Assembly (NCBI GenBank): GCA_002633005.1
Contig: NMRA01000936.1
Span: forward strand, 4,522 to 29,018
DNA length: 24,497 nucleotides
Reading direction: 5' to 3'
Source of the DNA: Phoronis australis
Lineage: Eukaryota; Phoronida; Phoronidae
Both the position numbers and the translations under genes were made by a program. The notes below the pieces were generated by a model. It saw only the letters and a list, made by a program, of their open reading frames with translations. It had not been told where the DNA came from and searched no databases. Positions 1 through 8,981 of the stretch are shown here, piece by piece; position 1 is the first letter of the stretch, and each line of letters opens with the position of its first letter.

Positions 1-359
1 ACTCCGTTTCATACTGAGTTCAACAAAGCGCCAGTGGTTGACGTGTTGATTGTTTGCCAACACGAATTCGTATTCGCAGCAATTTGTTCTGAGATCAAAG
101 GAACACGATGCAATAGCTTCATCTTCACACAATCACGCCGGGCGTATCGAAACAATGAAGTGGGTGGTCCACTAGTAGTGGCAGGCTCGAACTGACTGAA
201 GGCCAGTCACAACGCGGAGGCCGCGGTAGGCGGTATCGGGCCGAGTCACGGTGACGGCTAGACCTTGAACGTCGGGGACGCGATGCTTAAACGGTCGTAT
301 TACGTGTAATAGGTTGTATTTTCTCGATATGTGAAAAAGGAAGTGACTTGCAACGCTAA

Positions 360-459
360 AATGAGAATTCTAAATAGGCCTAGCCTATATAGACCCTGAG
401 GTTCAAGTTGGCCATAAGTGAAATAGCTAGGCTTAGCTATATCAATAATGAGAATTCTA
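360..459. repeat. 13-bp direct repeat, each copy paired with a palindrome
   Basis: AATGAGAATTCTA occurs at 360-372 and again at 447-459, 87 bp apart. Between them lie two perfect inverted repeats: ATAGGC-cta-GCCTAT (374-388) and ATAGCTA-ggct-TAGCTAT (423-440). The two palindromes resemble each other (AGGCCTAGCC and AGGCTTAGC cores). This could be a duplicated protein-binding site or a small decayed mobile element. No function is claimed. Confidence 0.6.
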
Positions 460-466
460 GCTACAC

Positions 467-626
467 CTGCAAGCTGTTTGGGCCGCGGCAAATGCGGTTT
501 CACCGAGTCTCTGCCGGGAGTACTCGGCACTGGCTTAAAACGTGCCGCTTTTGGGTTATTGTTTCGTAGACTTTCTGCTTGGCGGTACTTTTCAAAATCC
601 CGGCGGAAAAGTGTCCACCTTTTCAT
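467..626 (-). CDS. Candidate first coding exon, unknown basic protein
   Basis: Not recognised. On the minus strand an ATG at 626-624 has A at -3 and opens a frame for 53 codons to a possible donor, CAG|gtgtag, at 467/466. The encoded segment starts MKRWTLFRRDFEKYRQ and becomes rich in K, R and P (ends PHLPRPKQLAG), as in a disordered basic region. Without splicing the frame continues to a stop at 300, giving about 108 residues. The stretch is CpG-rich, which fits a first exon, and it starts close downstream of the putative 3' end of another minus-strand unit (741). The plus-strand frame over the same bases (448-666) is probably a shadow. The donor is not strong. The call rests on composition and position only, with no homology. 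Confidence 0.28.
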
Positions 627-740
627 TTTCAACTATCGACTTGTCCGCGCTCTCGCCGGGCCGTAGGCATACCGACCGGTTTGAGCCGATCATTGATCAG
701 TAATGAGTTTGTTATGTTTCAAAAAAAAAGACTGGTGGTT

Positions 741-746
741 TTTATT
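741..746 (-). terminator. AATAAA polyadenylation signal, minus strand
   Basis: TTTATT on the plus strand reads AATAAA on the minus strand, about 210 bases past the TAG that ends the open frame at 958. It is followed within about 15 bases on the minus strand by a T-run (the A-run at 721-729 of the plus strand), which could act as a downstream U-rich element. Such hexamers are common in AT-rich DNA. It gains weight only from its place behind the candidate terminal exon. Confidence 0.3.
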
Positions 747-957
747 CAATTTTAATAAGCATTAAAATTTAAATCTTTGCAAATGGAATATACATATAGC
801 GCAAACATTCCGAAGGCAGTCTACGATTCTCATAGAACTGATCGGCTCCCAACACAGATCGTTTCTTTCCCACTGGCTGACTCTGACAAGATGAATCGTA
901 ATTTCCCCCAGGGGCTCACTTCGTACGTGTAAAGACAAGTCGGTACCGGCCTCGCAG

Positions 958-1170
958 CTAGATGGGTGGCCGGTCTAAGACTATTAAATCCAAACCGGCC
1001 GGATTGGGGTCCAATAGGTCAAGTTTGTTTTTCAGCACGACTCCGAAGTCTCTTAAACTAATGTCTATTTTAGTACTCATTTCTTTCTCTACGGCAAACC
1101 CCGATAAATATGATGAGGTGCCTCGAAAGTTTGAGTCATTTTGATCGGACAGACATTGATGCTGCCACAA
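958..1170 (-). CDS. Candidate terminal coding exon, unknown protein
   Basis: Not recognised. The minus strand is open for 70 codons and ends with TAG at 960-958. The C-terminal part has a protein-like mix of charged and hydrophobic residues (VEKEMSTKIDISLRDFGVVL, then LDLLDPNPAGLDLIVLDRPP). A possible acceptor, gtttgccgtag, lies just before the codons for EKEMST. If it is used, the coding part begins near 1087. An AATAAA hexamer stands about 210 bases downstream on the same strand, making a consistent last exon plus 3' UTR. Upstream exons are not identified. The opposite frame (962-1144) is less protein-like. This could still be a chance frame. Confidence 0.3.
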   Translation of the reverse strand: MWQHQCLSDQNDSNFRGTSSYLSGFAVEKEMSTKIDISLRDFGVVLKNKLDLLDPNPAGLDLIVLDRPPI

Positions 1171-2287
1171 AAAGTGCCCCTATTGCCCAGTCGTCACCGC
1201 TCCCTGATCCCGGCGCGTTGCCCTCTTCCTAGAACTTTGTCAGAGGTACATGTATGCCGCTGCACACTGGTAGGCACTACTGGTGGAGAAAATGGGTATC
1301 TGATACCACTTGGTAACTATACTGAAAAGATCTACACTTGTGGCTACGATACCTAACCCATATCATAAAACCAAAAACAATTATCTTCATCACAAAACTG
1401 GTGGTTCTTTAAGGGGCCCATTAGCAATGTTCGGAAGAAAAATGTTCTAGTCCCACCCTTGAATCATATTAGAGTGTCACGTTGCTACCAATCCCTCTCA
1501 TCTTGTTGGCGGGAGACCTAGTTTAGGGATCTGAGAAGGCCGGCTGGTGAGCAAGGCAGAAAGTTCAGACGGGATCGAGGAACGGGTTCGCACTCAACCG
1601 CAAAAAATATATATAGAAGAACATATTTTTATTTTGATGCCCCACACTTGACGCGAGGGAACTGATAGTTGAAGTCAAACCAATTTTAACCCTCCTCATA
1701 CCCTGAATTGAATTTTCAGTCACGCGTATTTTTACTAAAACTGTGTTTAACAGGCTGAACGTGTTGACGATTGCCACTTGGACTCCGTTAAAGTTAATGG
1801 CGCACATGGTTGAGTGTGCGGAAGGACCAGGGGCCCGGCCACCGCGAGAGGGCACTCACAATGGCTATACGCGACACTGTACGTCGTGTGGTTAATAAGT
1901 TAGCTGTTTCACTGCTGTAACATTGAGGACCTGCGCTCCCATGCAGTGAGTTGTGCTTATTGCAAACAGTGTGGGTGGGGCGACGTTCCCCCACTGGACT
2001 GAACATGAAGTACCACCTCCAACGCTCACTCACTACCACTAAACTCAATTTAAGTTTGACTTTTTGCAGCAATCGATGTTCGCCCCAGTAGTAGTAGTTT
2101 TGCAATCGGATATCCATTTATTAAAAAAGGTAAAATCGTGATTTGCAACGCGTTAAATCAATGCCTGGTTGGAGAATGGGTTACGAATATTTGAGCTCAT
2201 TGCCCGAAGTGGTTTTATTAGAAAAATGTCAATGATTTGAAATACTTTACACAGAGTCGAGGTGAATACCAGCTTGAATGGTAACTC
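1171..2287. other. No gene supported
   Basis: The minus strand is open in two overlapping frames (1565-1855 and 1794-2117). Neither has recognisable motifs, convincing splice sites or allele support. Nothing else of note is seen. Confidence 0.4.
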
Positions 2288-2370
2288 TTGGTGCTAACAG
2301 TAGGACAGCGCCCCCTTGCACAATTTAATTCTGTTACTAGTCAACAGCCGAGTAACTTAGTAATACAAGA

Positions 2371-2408
2371 GATGACGTCATGGAAACGTCAGTTTTACCA
2401 CGGTTTCA
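2371..2408 (+). promoter_or_regulatory. S1 copy of conserved CRE plus F-Y-H-G-F block
   Basis: A perfect cAMP-response-type palindrome TGACGTCA (2373-2380) is followed within about 20 bases by TTTTACCACGGTTTC. The same arrangement recurs at 5217 (S2) and 11842 (S3). All three share G-A-(T/C)-GACGTCATG, then TTTT-(AC/GT)-CA(C/T)-GGTTTC. TGACGTCA is the classical CREB/ATF site. Because the block also carries an open frame, it may be 5' UTR or coding sequence rather than promoter. Confidence 0.5.
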
Positions 2409-2524
2409 AGTCCTTGTTTAAAAGTTTGCGACTGCCCTCACCACCACGCAGTACATGTAGCACCCCTGAACTTTTTGACGATCCGTATTGTCAGCTGATG
2501 AGGCACAGCCAGTATAACGAATGA
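2372..2524 (+). CDS. S1 candidate small protein, 50 aa
   Basis: Not recognised. The ATG is embedded in the CRE palindrome (2372-2374). The frame runs 50 codons to TGA at 2522-2524 and is open upstream to another ATG at 2288. It begins MTSWKRQFYHGFKSLFKSLR and continues into an S/P-rich stretch (LPSPPRSTCSTPELFDDPYC) and a polar tail. The FYHGF segment matches FCHGF read in the same frame from the S2 and S3 copies, each also preceded by an in-frame ATG. A donor, GAG|gtaagc, sits at 2544/2545, just after the stop, so splicing may place the stop close to an exon end. No signal peptide or membrane segment is seen. It could be a non-coding transcript with a chance frame. Confidence 0.33.
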   Translation: MTSWKRQFYHGFKSLFKSLRLPSPPRSTCSTPELFDDPYCQLMRHSQYNE

Positions 2525-2584
2525 ACAGTGCGCCGTTGCTCGAGGTAAGCTAAATCGCTTAGGAGTATAAACTTATAAGTGTAC

Positions 2585-2727
2585 AACTAAAGCGAGCTTT
2601 TGATCTAGACCATTACCGATGCAAAATTGATTTCAACTTGTTCTTTACGCACAAAATAACGGACTGTTAATTCTTTCGCGGCCTTGAAATCACCTATTTG
2701 ACTAAGGAACAATTTGAGACCAATAAC
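2585..2727. repeat. S1 copy of shared block M
   Basis: Similar to 20590-20834 (S4) and 12402-12535 (S3). The best match is near 2660-2727: TTCTTTCGC, then AATTTGAGACCAAT, are identical in S4. The S3 copy reads AATTTGAAACTAAT. The earlier part (GAGCTTTTGATCT, then ATTTCAACTTGTTCTTTAC) also aligns with S4. It shows no open frame and probably represents a duplicated intron or flank. Confidence 0.55.
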
Positions 2728-2730
2728 AGA

Positions 2731-3390
2731 ATGGTAAATGGTCCAAGCCAAAACTTTCAGACAGATGACGGACTAAGAGTCGCTAAGTTGAAATGTTTAC
2801 GACACTTCTCACTTGACCAAAGACCAAAAAATACCAATGTTAACTTAATCTTTTAGAATTACAATGACTTCAAGATTCGTGGTTATAACTATTTCAAGAG
2901 AAACCATCATTGGAATGGTGCACAAAAGTAGCTTATCTCCTATGGTAATCAGACGGCCAGTGCCCTTTTTAAGAAATTGTTGGCATGGAAACCGGGTTTA
3001 AAGATGGGCACGTTACAAAATGACAATAAGAACTTGATGAAACTTTTGCCGCCGTGAAATCTGATTAATGCTCTTGTCAGGTGTTTACAAGTAGCACCCA
3101 ACCATAGCAGCGTATTGTTTTACAGCATCGGCAATTTTAGCAGTCAACGGTATTCAGACAAGTCACCGACAGGGGACGTGACATTATAAGCCTTCATGGC
3201 GAGAAGCAACCAGTGGCGGGTTTGTAAACCGTTGTTGAGTTCAAATCTCTTAATATTGCTACGACTTTTGAAAATGACTCAATCGATTAAAATTGTCACT
3301 AATAACTGTTATACTCCGCAGTTAGGTCATGCTTTATGTCCTCTTTCATTATATGGGCAATGTTCGAGCTTCAGCAAATAAACGTGGTGG
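2731..3390. other. No gene supported
   Basis: AT-rich single-copy-looking sequence. A 61-codon plus frame (3196-3381) has no features that set it apart from chance. Confidence 0.4.
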
Positions 3391-3393
3391 CTC

Positions 3394-3463
3394 GCCGGGC
3401 CAGTTGGCTTGATATGAGACCACATCCACATAGGGTCTATATGTGAAAGTTTACTGGCCCGGC
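3394..3463. repeat. GC-rich nested hairpin
   Basis: Perfect 11-bp inverted arms GCCGGGCCAGT (3394-3404) and ACTGGCCCGGC (3453-3463) enclose a second perfect stem, CACATA (3427-3432) with TATGTG (3440-3445). A third partial arm, CACTGGCCCCGG, follows near 3473. The arms are far richer in GC than their surroundings. They could be the fold-back of a small transposon or a structured RNA element. Confidence 0.6.
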
Positions 3464-3499
3464 CGAAAAATCCACTGGCCCCGGACAAAGTCAGCGTGT

Positions 3500-4540
3500 A
3501 TTTTGAGCGCTATACATGGGGTACAATTCTATCTCTTGGTATGAAAAAGGGTCGCGTTTTTCGTTTTGGCCTGTTATAAGTATCCACCCACGGTTCAAGT
3601 TGGAAACCCAGCTACAACCCCGCCACCTATCCAGCTACAGCCCTGCCAAAGCCGGGGTTTCCTGCACAAGTTGTCACCACAGTGCACAAAAAACTTGAAG
3701 TGTAATTTTAAAACTTGATATTTCTGAAGTTAAGTTGGCCAAAATGTACGAAGAAAAGAGAGTAGACGGTTGCGACCATGACCTTTAGTGCTTGAGATGC
3801 TCAGTTGGCATTAATGAAACAGGGTAGAGTGCAATAAGGCTAGTACCTCACTGGGCCTATACAAGCAACTAAAGACTTCACGACATTAAGAGAGATATTC
3901 CCGTATATTTTAAATGAAAGCAGGTGATTTTGGCCGCTTAGTTTTCAGTCTAACCGCGAGACAGCTACTGAACTCTACTCGGGTAAGCGTAATCAAGGTA
4001 CGTCTTCATGATTCACGTACACAGGCAAGGTGTTCACATTTCTTATTTAACTCTTCACAATGAAAACAAATTGATGATGAATAACTAAGCTCCTGCGAGT
4101 TTTGACATTTAGGAGTCCAGCTCAGAGGGAGGGGTGGTGGTGTTTGCCGCTAACAAAATCCAATGTTTGTAACACTAACGTAGTCCAGTCTCATAACTGA
4201 AAACATTCCCCTCAAAAGAAAGATTATCATTGGCATTAGCTTGGTTTGGTTTTCATTCACAATTCTAACTTCCCGCCGGCGAAATTGTAGTTATTTCAAG
4301 TCAACAAAACACGAACAGTTGCCGGAGGCGTCAAAAGTTTGGTTACCTGTTCACGTTTACTTTGGAAGTATTTCACACAGAGACTAGAATTGTGTCTGTC
4401 GTAACTGCGATGCTACACGCTCATTTAGCCATACGAAATTGCCAGTGCCTTTGAGCATACAGTTTTATGCGTGTATATCTGATGGGGACTTGAACGGACT
4501 CGAAGACACTTCGATCGCCTGTTTAGTAGTAGGCCTAAAA
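3500..4540. other. No gene supported; one E2F-like site
   Basis: No convincing exon is seen. At 4270-4284 TTCCCGCC and GGCGAAA stand back to back, resembling two facing E2F sites; a related CTTCCCGCCG occurs near 11027. A 60-codon frame at 3516-3698 is unsupported. Confidence 0.35.
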
Positions 4541-4562
4541 TAAAAAAATATCAAATCATCTC

Positions 4563-4573
4563 TTTATTTTATT
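4563..4573 (-). terminator. Overlapping AATAAA signals, minus strand
   Basis: The minus strand reads AATAAAATAAA here, two overlapping polyadenylation hexamers. They lie about 100 bases past the TAG that closes the candidate terminal exon at 4676-4798. The surroundings are AT-rich, so chance occurrence is possible. Confidence 0.3.
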
Positions 4574-4675
4574 AAAATGTTTACAGAAACGTGTGTTTTA
4601 AGGTAGAGGGAACTATACAAAACACAAAACCAAGAAAAAGAAATATTATTTAAGTATTAAATTATTTTATGTAAG

Positions 4676-4798
4676 CTATACTGCCTCCTCCTCATTATCA
4701 TATTGTTTGGATTCTCTGGTCAGTGACCCTCTTTGTTTTACGATTATTGGTTTAATTGTACCACGTGATCTCTTTGTCTTGTTGCAACACTGGGCCAT
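4676..4798 (-). CDS. Candidate terminal coding exon, basic then acidic tail
   Basis: Not recognised. The minus strand is open from 4831 to TAG at 4678-4676. The first ATG in that frame is at 4798-4796, giving 40 residues. The segment is strongly basic (CNKTKRSRGTIKPIIVKQRG) and ends in an acidic tail (DNEEEAV). This charge pattern is more protein-like than random translation of AT-rich DNA. Tandem AATAAA signals follow about 100 bases later. No good acceptor with a pyrimidine tract is visible upstream on the minus strand; instead the opposite strand is pyrimidine-rich (4815-4890). It could be the 3' end of a cellular gene, a remnant of a mobile element, or chance. Confidence 0.25.
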   Translation of the reverse strand: MAQCCNKTKRSRGTIKPIIVKQRGSLTRESKQYDNEEEAV

Positions 4799-4814
4799 CG
4801 TCCACAATTCTCTC

Positions 4815-4890
4815 CAACTTTCATTTTTCACTCAATTTCTCTTTCCCTCCCTCCCTCAAACCAATTTTCATTCATTCCCTTTATCCTCCA
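4815..4890 (+). repeat. Pyrimidine-rich tract
   Basis: The plus strand is dominated by C and T, with CTTT, CCCTCCCTCCCTC and TTCATTC runs around 4840-4875. It accounts for the long hydrophobic plus-strand frames over 4707-5112, which are therefore not called as genes. Confidence 0.5.
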
Positions 4891-5216
4891 ATTTCACATG
4901 TCGCTGTCCTGGTGTTGCTGTTATTCTTCCGCATATTGTTTCTTAACTTACTATGGCAGATTGTCACCCACCTTTACAGTGCAACATGTTATATAACTTT
5001 TGTAATTACCGATATCTGTAGTAGTTTAGTTTGTCATAATATATATGACCTTTTATCTCAACTACATGTGTTGTTTCACTGTAAACTAGCTTCGGTATCG
5101 CTTCGCAGTTAGCGCATATAAACATTATTATGAGTGCGAAAAAAGTTCCTGGATATTTGTAATCCCGTGCATTCTCGTAGCATTGGTGACGTAGTGAGGC
5201 AAACAGCCAAACAAGC

Positions 5217-5251
5217 GATGACGTCATGATTACATTTTGTCATGGTTTCAG
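5217..5251 (+). promoter_or_regulatory. S2 copy of conserved CRE plus F-C-H-G-F block
   Basis: TGACGTCA at 5219-5226 is followed by TTTTGTCATGGTTTC, matching the S1 and S3 blocks. A second partial site, TGACGTAG, lies at about 5187. The ATG after the palindrome opens a ten-codon frame (MITFCHGFRH) that ends before the start codon of the S2 candidate gene, so it would act as an upstream ORF in a transcript beginning here. A TATAAA at 5117-5122 is about 100 bases upstream. Confidence 0.5.
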
Positions 5252-5292
5252 GCACTGAAAATGCTTAGTTGTCACCCCCAACAGCCGGCATC

Positions 5293-6371
5293 ATGAGAGA
5301 ACAGCTCTTGCACGAAGTAAGTAGAGTAAAGAGTAGGTTAGATGTCTAGTTAAAGTTGGAACCTAAAAGATGGATAAAATAATCGCGACATTTATGTTCT
5401 AGGTTACCACAAAGTCAAGGATCACGGTAGCCATGGCTGGAGTGTTTCACGTAAGTGACCGTTCTCCAAACATTCTGGTAAGTCAACCATTAACTTTATT
5501 CTTTCACGGAATATTTTAAAATTTCATTAATAGTACGATCCAAAGTTCGCCGATAAAATGTCTGTCGTCATCAAGTATACCGATATGTCATAATATATTT
5601 GCAGGTGCCGTTTTCAACACCTTTCATCCACAACACGAGTGCGTCTGACAATGCCAACTTCAACGGAGAACGCATCGATGTAATACTTCAAGCAAGTAGT
5701 ATGTCTCCAATCAGGGATGCTATTGGAAAACATTAATTTCGTTTCGTTTTCATCAAGTATCTGAAGATGGGAAGCAGTACAAATAAAAGATCTATAAAAT
5801 GTTCACCGCCGTCGTAAAACTGACGTAAACGCTTAACAGATTTTTAATATCTATGTTTCACAACAGGAGCGTGTTTAACAAGTCTCTGCAGTACAATAGC
5901 TACCAGTTTTCTCCATAAACAGGGGGCGTGTTCTCAGGCCGAAAATAATTAGGCACTAGCTTGAGAATTATCTGATTACATGTTTTAATTGCTTAATTTA
6001 AAACAAGTAAATGTAAATAATGATATTTTAATTATGTGCCTTTTTATTTTTTATTTGGTTTTCCCATTGACGACCCTGAAGGACAAATAGAATAAAGTAC
6101 AACAAAAAGTTTTAATATATGATAGATCATGTCACTGTGCTCTATTTCAGTACAAAAGTTTCCTCGACTCCACAATTAGGAAATTAACACCAACGTTAGA
6201 AGACCCAGGAGACACGGAAGAGAACGTTACACAGTAAGTAGCTATTGTATTTGTTGACTGAATGAGGAAGTTAGTAAGTCATACAATCTCTATTTCTGTG
6301 GAAGCTCTAATAATAGGCAAGAGTCACGCAATTCACAACATTGTACTTTTCATTTTAGATGTCATAGATAG
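5293..6371 (+). CDS. S2 candidate five-exon small gene, 84 aa
   Basis: Not recognised. Proposed exons: 5293-5316, 5403-5450, 5605-5691, 6151-6233 and 6359-6371. Together they give an 84-residue open frame. Donors are gtaagt at exons 1, 2 and 4. Exon 3 uses either a GC donor (gcaagt) after 5691 or a GT donor after 5679; both keep the frame. Acceptors are ttctag, ttgcag, tttcag and ttttag. The first three introns are phase 0, the last is phase 2. The protein begins MREQLLHE, continues through VTTKSRITVAMAGVFH and VPFSTPFIHNTSASDN, and has a lysine- and acid-rich end (YKSFLDSTIRKL). A possible N-glycosylation sequon, NTS, is in exon 3, and NVT is near the end. Exons 2 and 3 have relatives in S3 (ITVAMAGVFH-VPFST against ITSVTGMLFQ-VPFQT), which supports real exons. 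No transcript evidence is available, and a spliced non-coding RNA remains possible. Confidence 0.42.
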
Positions 6372-6887
6372 ACAAAATGTCATCTTGGACAGAACACACG
6401 TCTGGCGCTACTAGTTCTTTGAAAGAACAAAGCATCGCGGTACAAACTTGCAAGCTGTTCTACAGTAAACGGGTGTAATGAGGTAGGTATCCAATTTAAC
6501 TTTGTGACAGAAAGCAAAGAAAATAATGAGATTTAAAATTAATACTGATAACATTTTCTTTTTTTTTACTTTAAAGGGATATTTATAATTGTCCACAAAA
6601 CTTCTCATTTTTGCAACGTTGATAATTTACTGATGCCAACGTTCTTTTTAATGTATACCTCGTGTTATTTTGAAACTAGTTGTTTTATGGAATCTATGCC
6701 GTTTTATTTCACTTCAAGCTCTGCTGGTGTTCCTTTTCCAAACAATTAAACTTCAGAATGAAAGCGTGTTCCTATAAATTAATGAAATGTGTCGCTATAC
6801 AGGCTGGCCCAAAAGTAACGAGTCCCTCTATATTGAAAGCCTACGTACTGTAACTGGGCGCATGAATATTTATGAAAACTACTTAAG

Positions 6888-7599
6888 CATAGGCGGATTT
6901 AGGGGGGGGGGCAGGGCCCCCCCCCCCCCTTGGCTGCCGCAAAAAAATAAAACAGTAAGAGCGTAGGGAAATGGTGAGTTTATTAATTAACCCCGGTAAT
7001 TAAAATTATANTGGCAAGATGTGAATTTTAATCGAAGCCTTAGTGAATCACTCAGAAACTCGCAATACTCTCTTTGACAAACCTTATCTTAAGACGATTT
7101 CCAAAGCAATCCCGTCATTATTGCCAATACGAAAAATGGATTTGGTATTTTGGACATTTGAAGACTATTTCAAGTACGACAAATTTGTTAAGAATTGAAT
7201 GCACAAAATATAAAACATGTAATAAGCATTACAAAAAGAAGTAGGTTTCGCGCGCAAACGCTGTGGACCATCAACAAGTAGGTCTTTTAGAATGGGATTC
7301 GAAGTTAAGGCGTGGTGGTGTAGTGGTAAAGCACGCGGGCTCTATCCGCCAGGTCGTGAGTTCGAGTCTTTGTACGTGCAGTTTTTCCTGTTTGACACGT
7401 TCTTGTTTTGCCTTTTTTCTTGGATAATACTTCAGGAATCAAAGAAAATGCTTGATTTTTAGAGGTAAAAACAGAAAAATTTCCTCTCCCGACCTCCCCC
7501 ATTCGGTGCAATGCGCAATCTACAGTTGTTTAATTTGCGCAAATGTTTGCAGCCGGACAAAATGTTGCCCCCCCTTGTGATATCCTAGATCCGCCACTG
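6888..7599. mobile_element. hAT-like non-autonomous DNA element with internal SINE head
   Basis: The left end CATAGGCGGATTTAGG (6888) and the inverted right end CAGTGGCGGATCTAGG (7584-7599) agree at 13 of 16 positions. CAGTGGCGGATC-type ends are typical of hAT superfamily elements in animals. Just inside the left end is a run of 10 G followed shortly by 13 C (6902-6929); the right end has seven C. TTAAG flanks both ends (6883-6887 and 7600-7604); this is shorter than the expected 8-bp target duplication, so the boundary or superfamily could be off. No transposase frame is present. An isolated n lies at 7011. Confidence 0.6.
7310..7380 (+). repeat. tRNA-derived SINE head (decayed)
   Basis: Matches RNA polymerase III internal promoters: A box TGGTGTAGTGG at 7316-7326 and B box GTTCGAGTC at 7360-7368, 33 bases apart, in a roughly 71-base tRNA-like unit. 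The anticodon stem can form (GCGG with CCGC), but the acceptor and T stems are mismatched, so it is not a working tRNA. It lies inside the hAT-like element, meaning either nested insertion or a composite element. The reverse frame 7305-7511 is translated SINE. Confidence 0.6.
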
Positions 7600-7604
7600 T
7601 TAAG

Positions 7605-8800
7605 ACGACATTTATATTTACTTTTCTTCTGTCTTTTTGTGTATTGAAAAACTTTATTTTGAAAAGTTATATTTTCCATGAACTTAATAAAACAACCACT
7701 CATAAGGGCTTGTGTCCATTTCCCTAAGCTGAAAAAATGCAAGGAATATCGCTTAATTTGTGAATGGAAAGAAATAAACAAAGTTATGAGTGGAGACGAA
7801 TATCACCTTCACTGACTACTTGAAAACATTTACACAGATTTGTGTTACCTAATTTCACCAGCAGCCACATACCCCGTCGCTCGGGATCGTTGACCTCTAT
7901 AAAGTAATTCTAAGTGGTATGTTTGGGGCTTTAATATTGTAACGTGCTGTCTTAGGGGGGAGCACGTGTCCCCAGTAACTTGCAAGTGCCAGGATGAAGC
8001 CGTGGCGACCGCCATAGACATATGACAGGGGACAGGAGGCAGTCGAAAAAAGAAAGACACGTCGAAATATGTAGAAGAGAGAAACTTTAAGAGACCATTT
8101 GTCAAATGACATTGTTGCATTTACCCTTTGAGGTCCCTAGCTAAGACGTTATTTATTAGGGGTAGGGGTGTTTTTGCATTTTGCAGTATAGATTATCTAA
8201 GGTCTGTGAAAACGTTTTCTTAACAGTATATATTTCGAAAAAATCGCTCAGATTTTCCAGGGCAAATTAATTCACACCCGACTCTGGTAAGGTATAATGG
8301 AGCCATCTGTCCCTCTCTTTCGTCATATCACTTGCTATAGACTGGGAACCTTACAGAGATGAGCCCCGATGATATCATCAATTGCTGCTCTATTCCTGTT
8401 TTTGAAATTACACACCCTTTCATATTTGGGGTCCGCAGTCCTTGGAGAGGGTCCGTTGATGGCATCCATGGCCCTACCTTTGCATTTCATTTATTCAGGG
8501 CCCGCTCACGCGTCTATATTCATGTTTTTGTGAAATCGTACTATCCTTTATGTTGAGGAAGGTGACTTCTTGAGAGGTAACCAGATGAGGGAGTTAACTA
8601 TCACTCTTTTCTAGTTTTCAATGAGGGAAAGTACATAAAATTTCAATCTGATCTAAAATACGCAGAACATATTCAAGACCTAATCAACCAAAAACCTGAG
8701 TTTGCATTGAAAAAAACAGCATTGACCGCCATCTAAAGGGTGGAAATTTTGAGGACCATTCAGTTACTCAAATACAATATTGCCGATGAATTAATAACGA
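7605..8800. other. No gene supported
   Basis: Several short frames on both strands (7845-8120 minus, 8359-8556 plus) lack motifs, splice context or repeat support. Confidence 0.4.
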
Positions 8801-8808
8801 TAAAACTG

Positions 8809-8859
8809 ACGATCTTTTTCCCCAGAAATTTCCAAAATATGATTTCTTTTGAAGATCGT
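8809..8859. ncRNA. Small two-part hairpin
   Basis: Outer arms ACGATCTT (8809-8816) and AAGATCGT (8852-8859) are perfect complements. Inner arms AGAAAT (8824-8829) and ATTTCT (8842-8847) form a second stem around a 12-base loop. A 7 by 4 internal loop separates them. Weaker than the hairpin about 120 bases downstream. No evidence of transcription. Confidence 0.25.
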
Positions 8860-8981
8860 TGTTAGGAAAGCATTGTTGATGAATAGGGTGTTGTTCGAGG
8901 GAAACACACACGCGTCAATCAGATTTTTGGAACTATCATTTTTATGATCGTGCGAAGTCTACATATCGGCAATAATCAATC

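Larger units (their letters stand above)
160..680. promoter_or_regulatory. CpG-rich stretch, possible promoter region
   Basis: The blocks at about 205-300 and 475-665 are visibly richer in G+C and CpG than the AT-rich rest of the window. Such stretches in animal DNA often mark promoters and first exons. The candidate minus-strand first exon at 467-626 lies inside it. A short inverted repeat, GTCAC-G-GTGAC, is present near 226. No TATA box or initiator is convincing. It could equally be exonic or simply GC-rich intergenic DNA. Confidence 0.3.

Noticed and set aside
1565-2117. Two overlapping long minus-strand frames (96 and 107 codons)
   Set aside because: They overlap in different frames, have no recognisable motif or convincing splice sites, and no allele copy is available to test them.
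4756-5112. 118-codon plus-strand frame rich in L, F, S and H
   Set aside because: It overlies a pyrimidine-rich tract that yields hydrophobic translations on its own; no domain, splice or start context.
7011-7011. The n at 7011 as a sixth contig junction
   Set aside because: No repeated sequence is seen across it; it appears to be an ambiguous base or a plain gap.
7305-7511. 68-codon minus frame ending in an HDLADRARVLYHY-like text
   Set aside because: It is the reverse translation of the tRNA-like SINE head, a common false protein in animal genomes.
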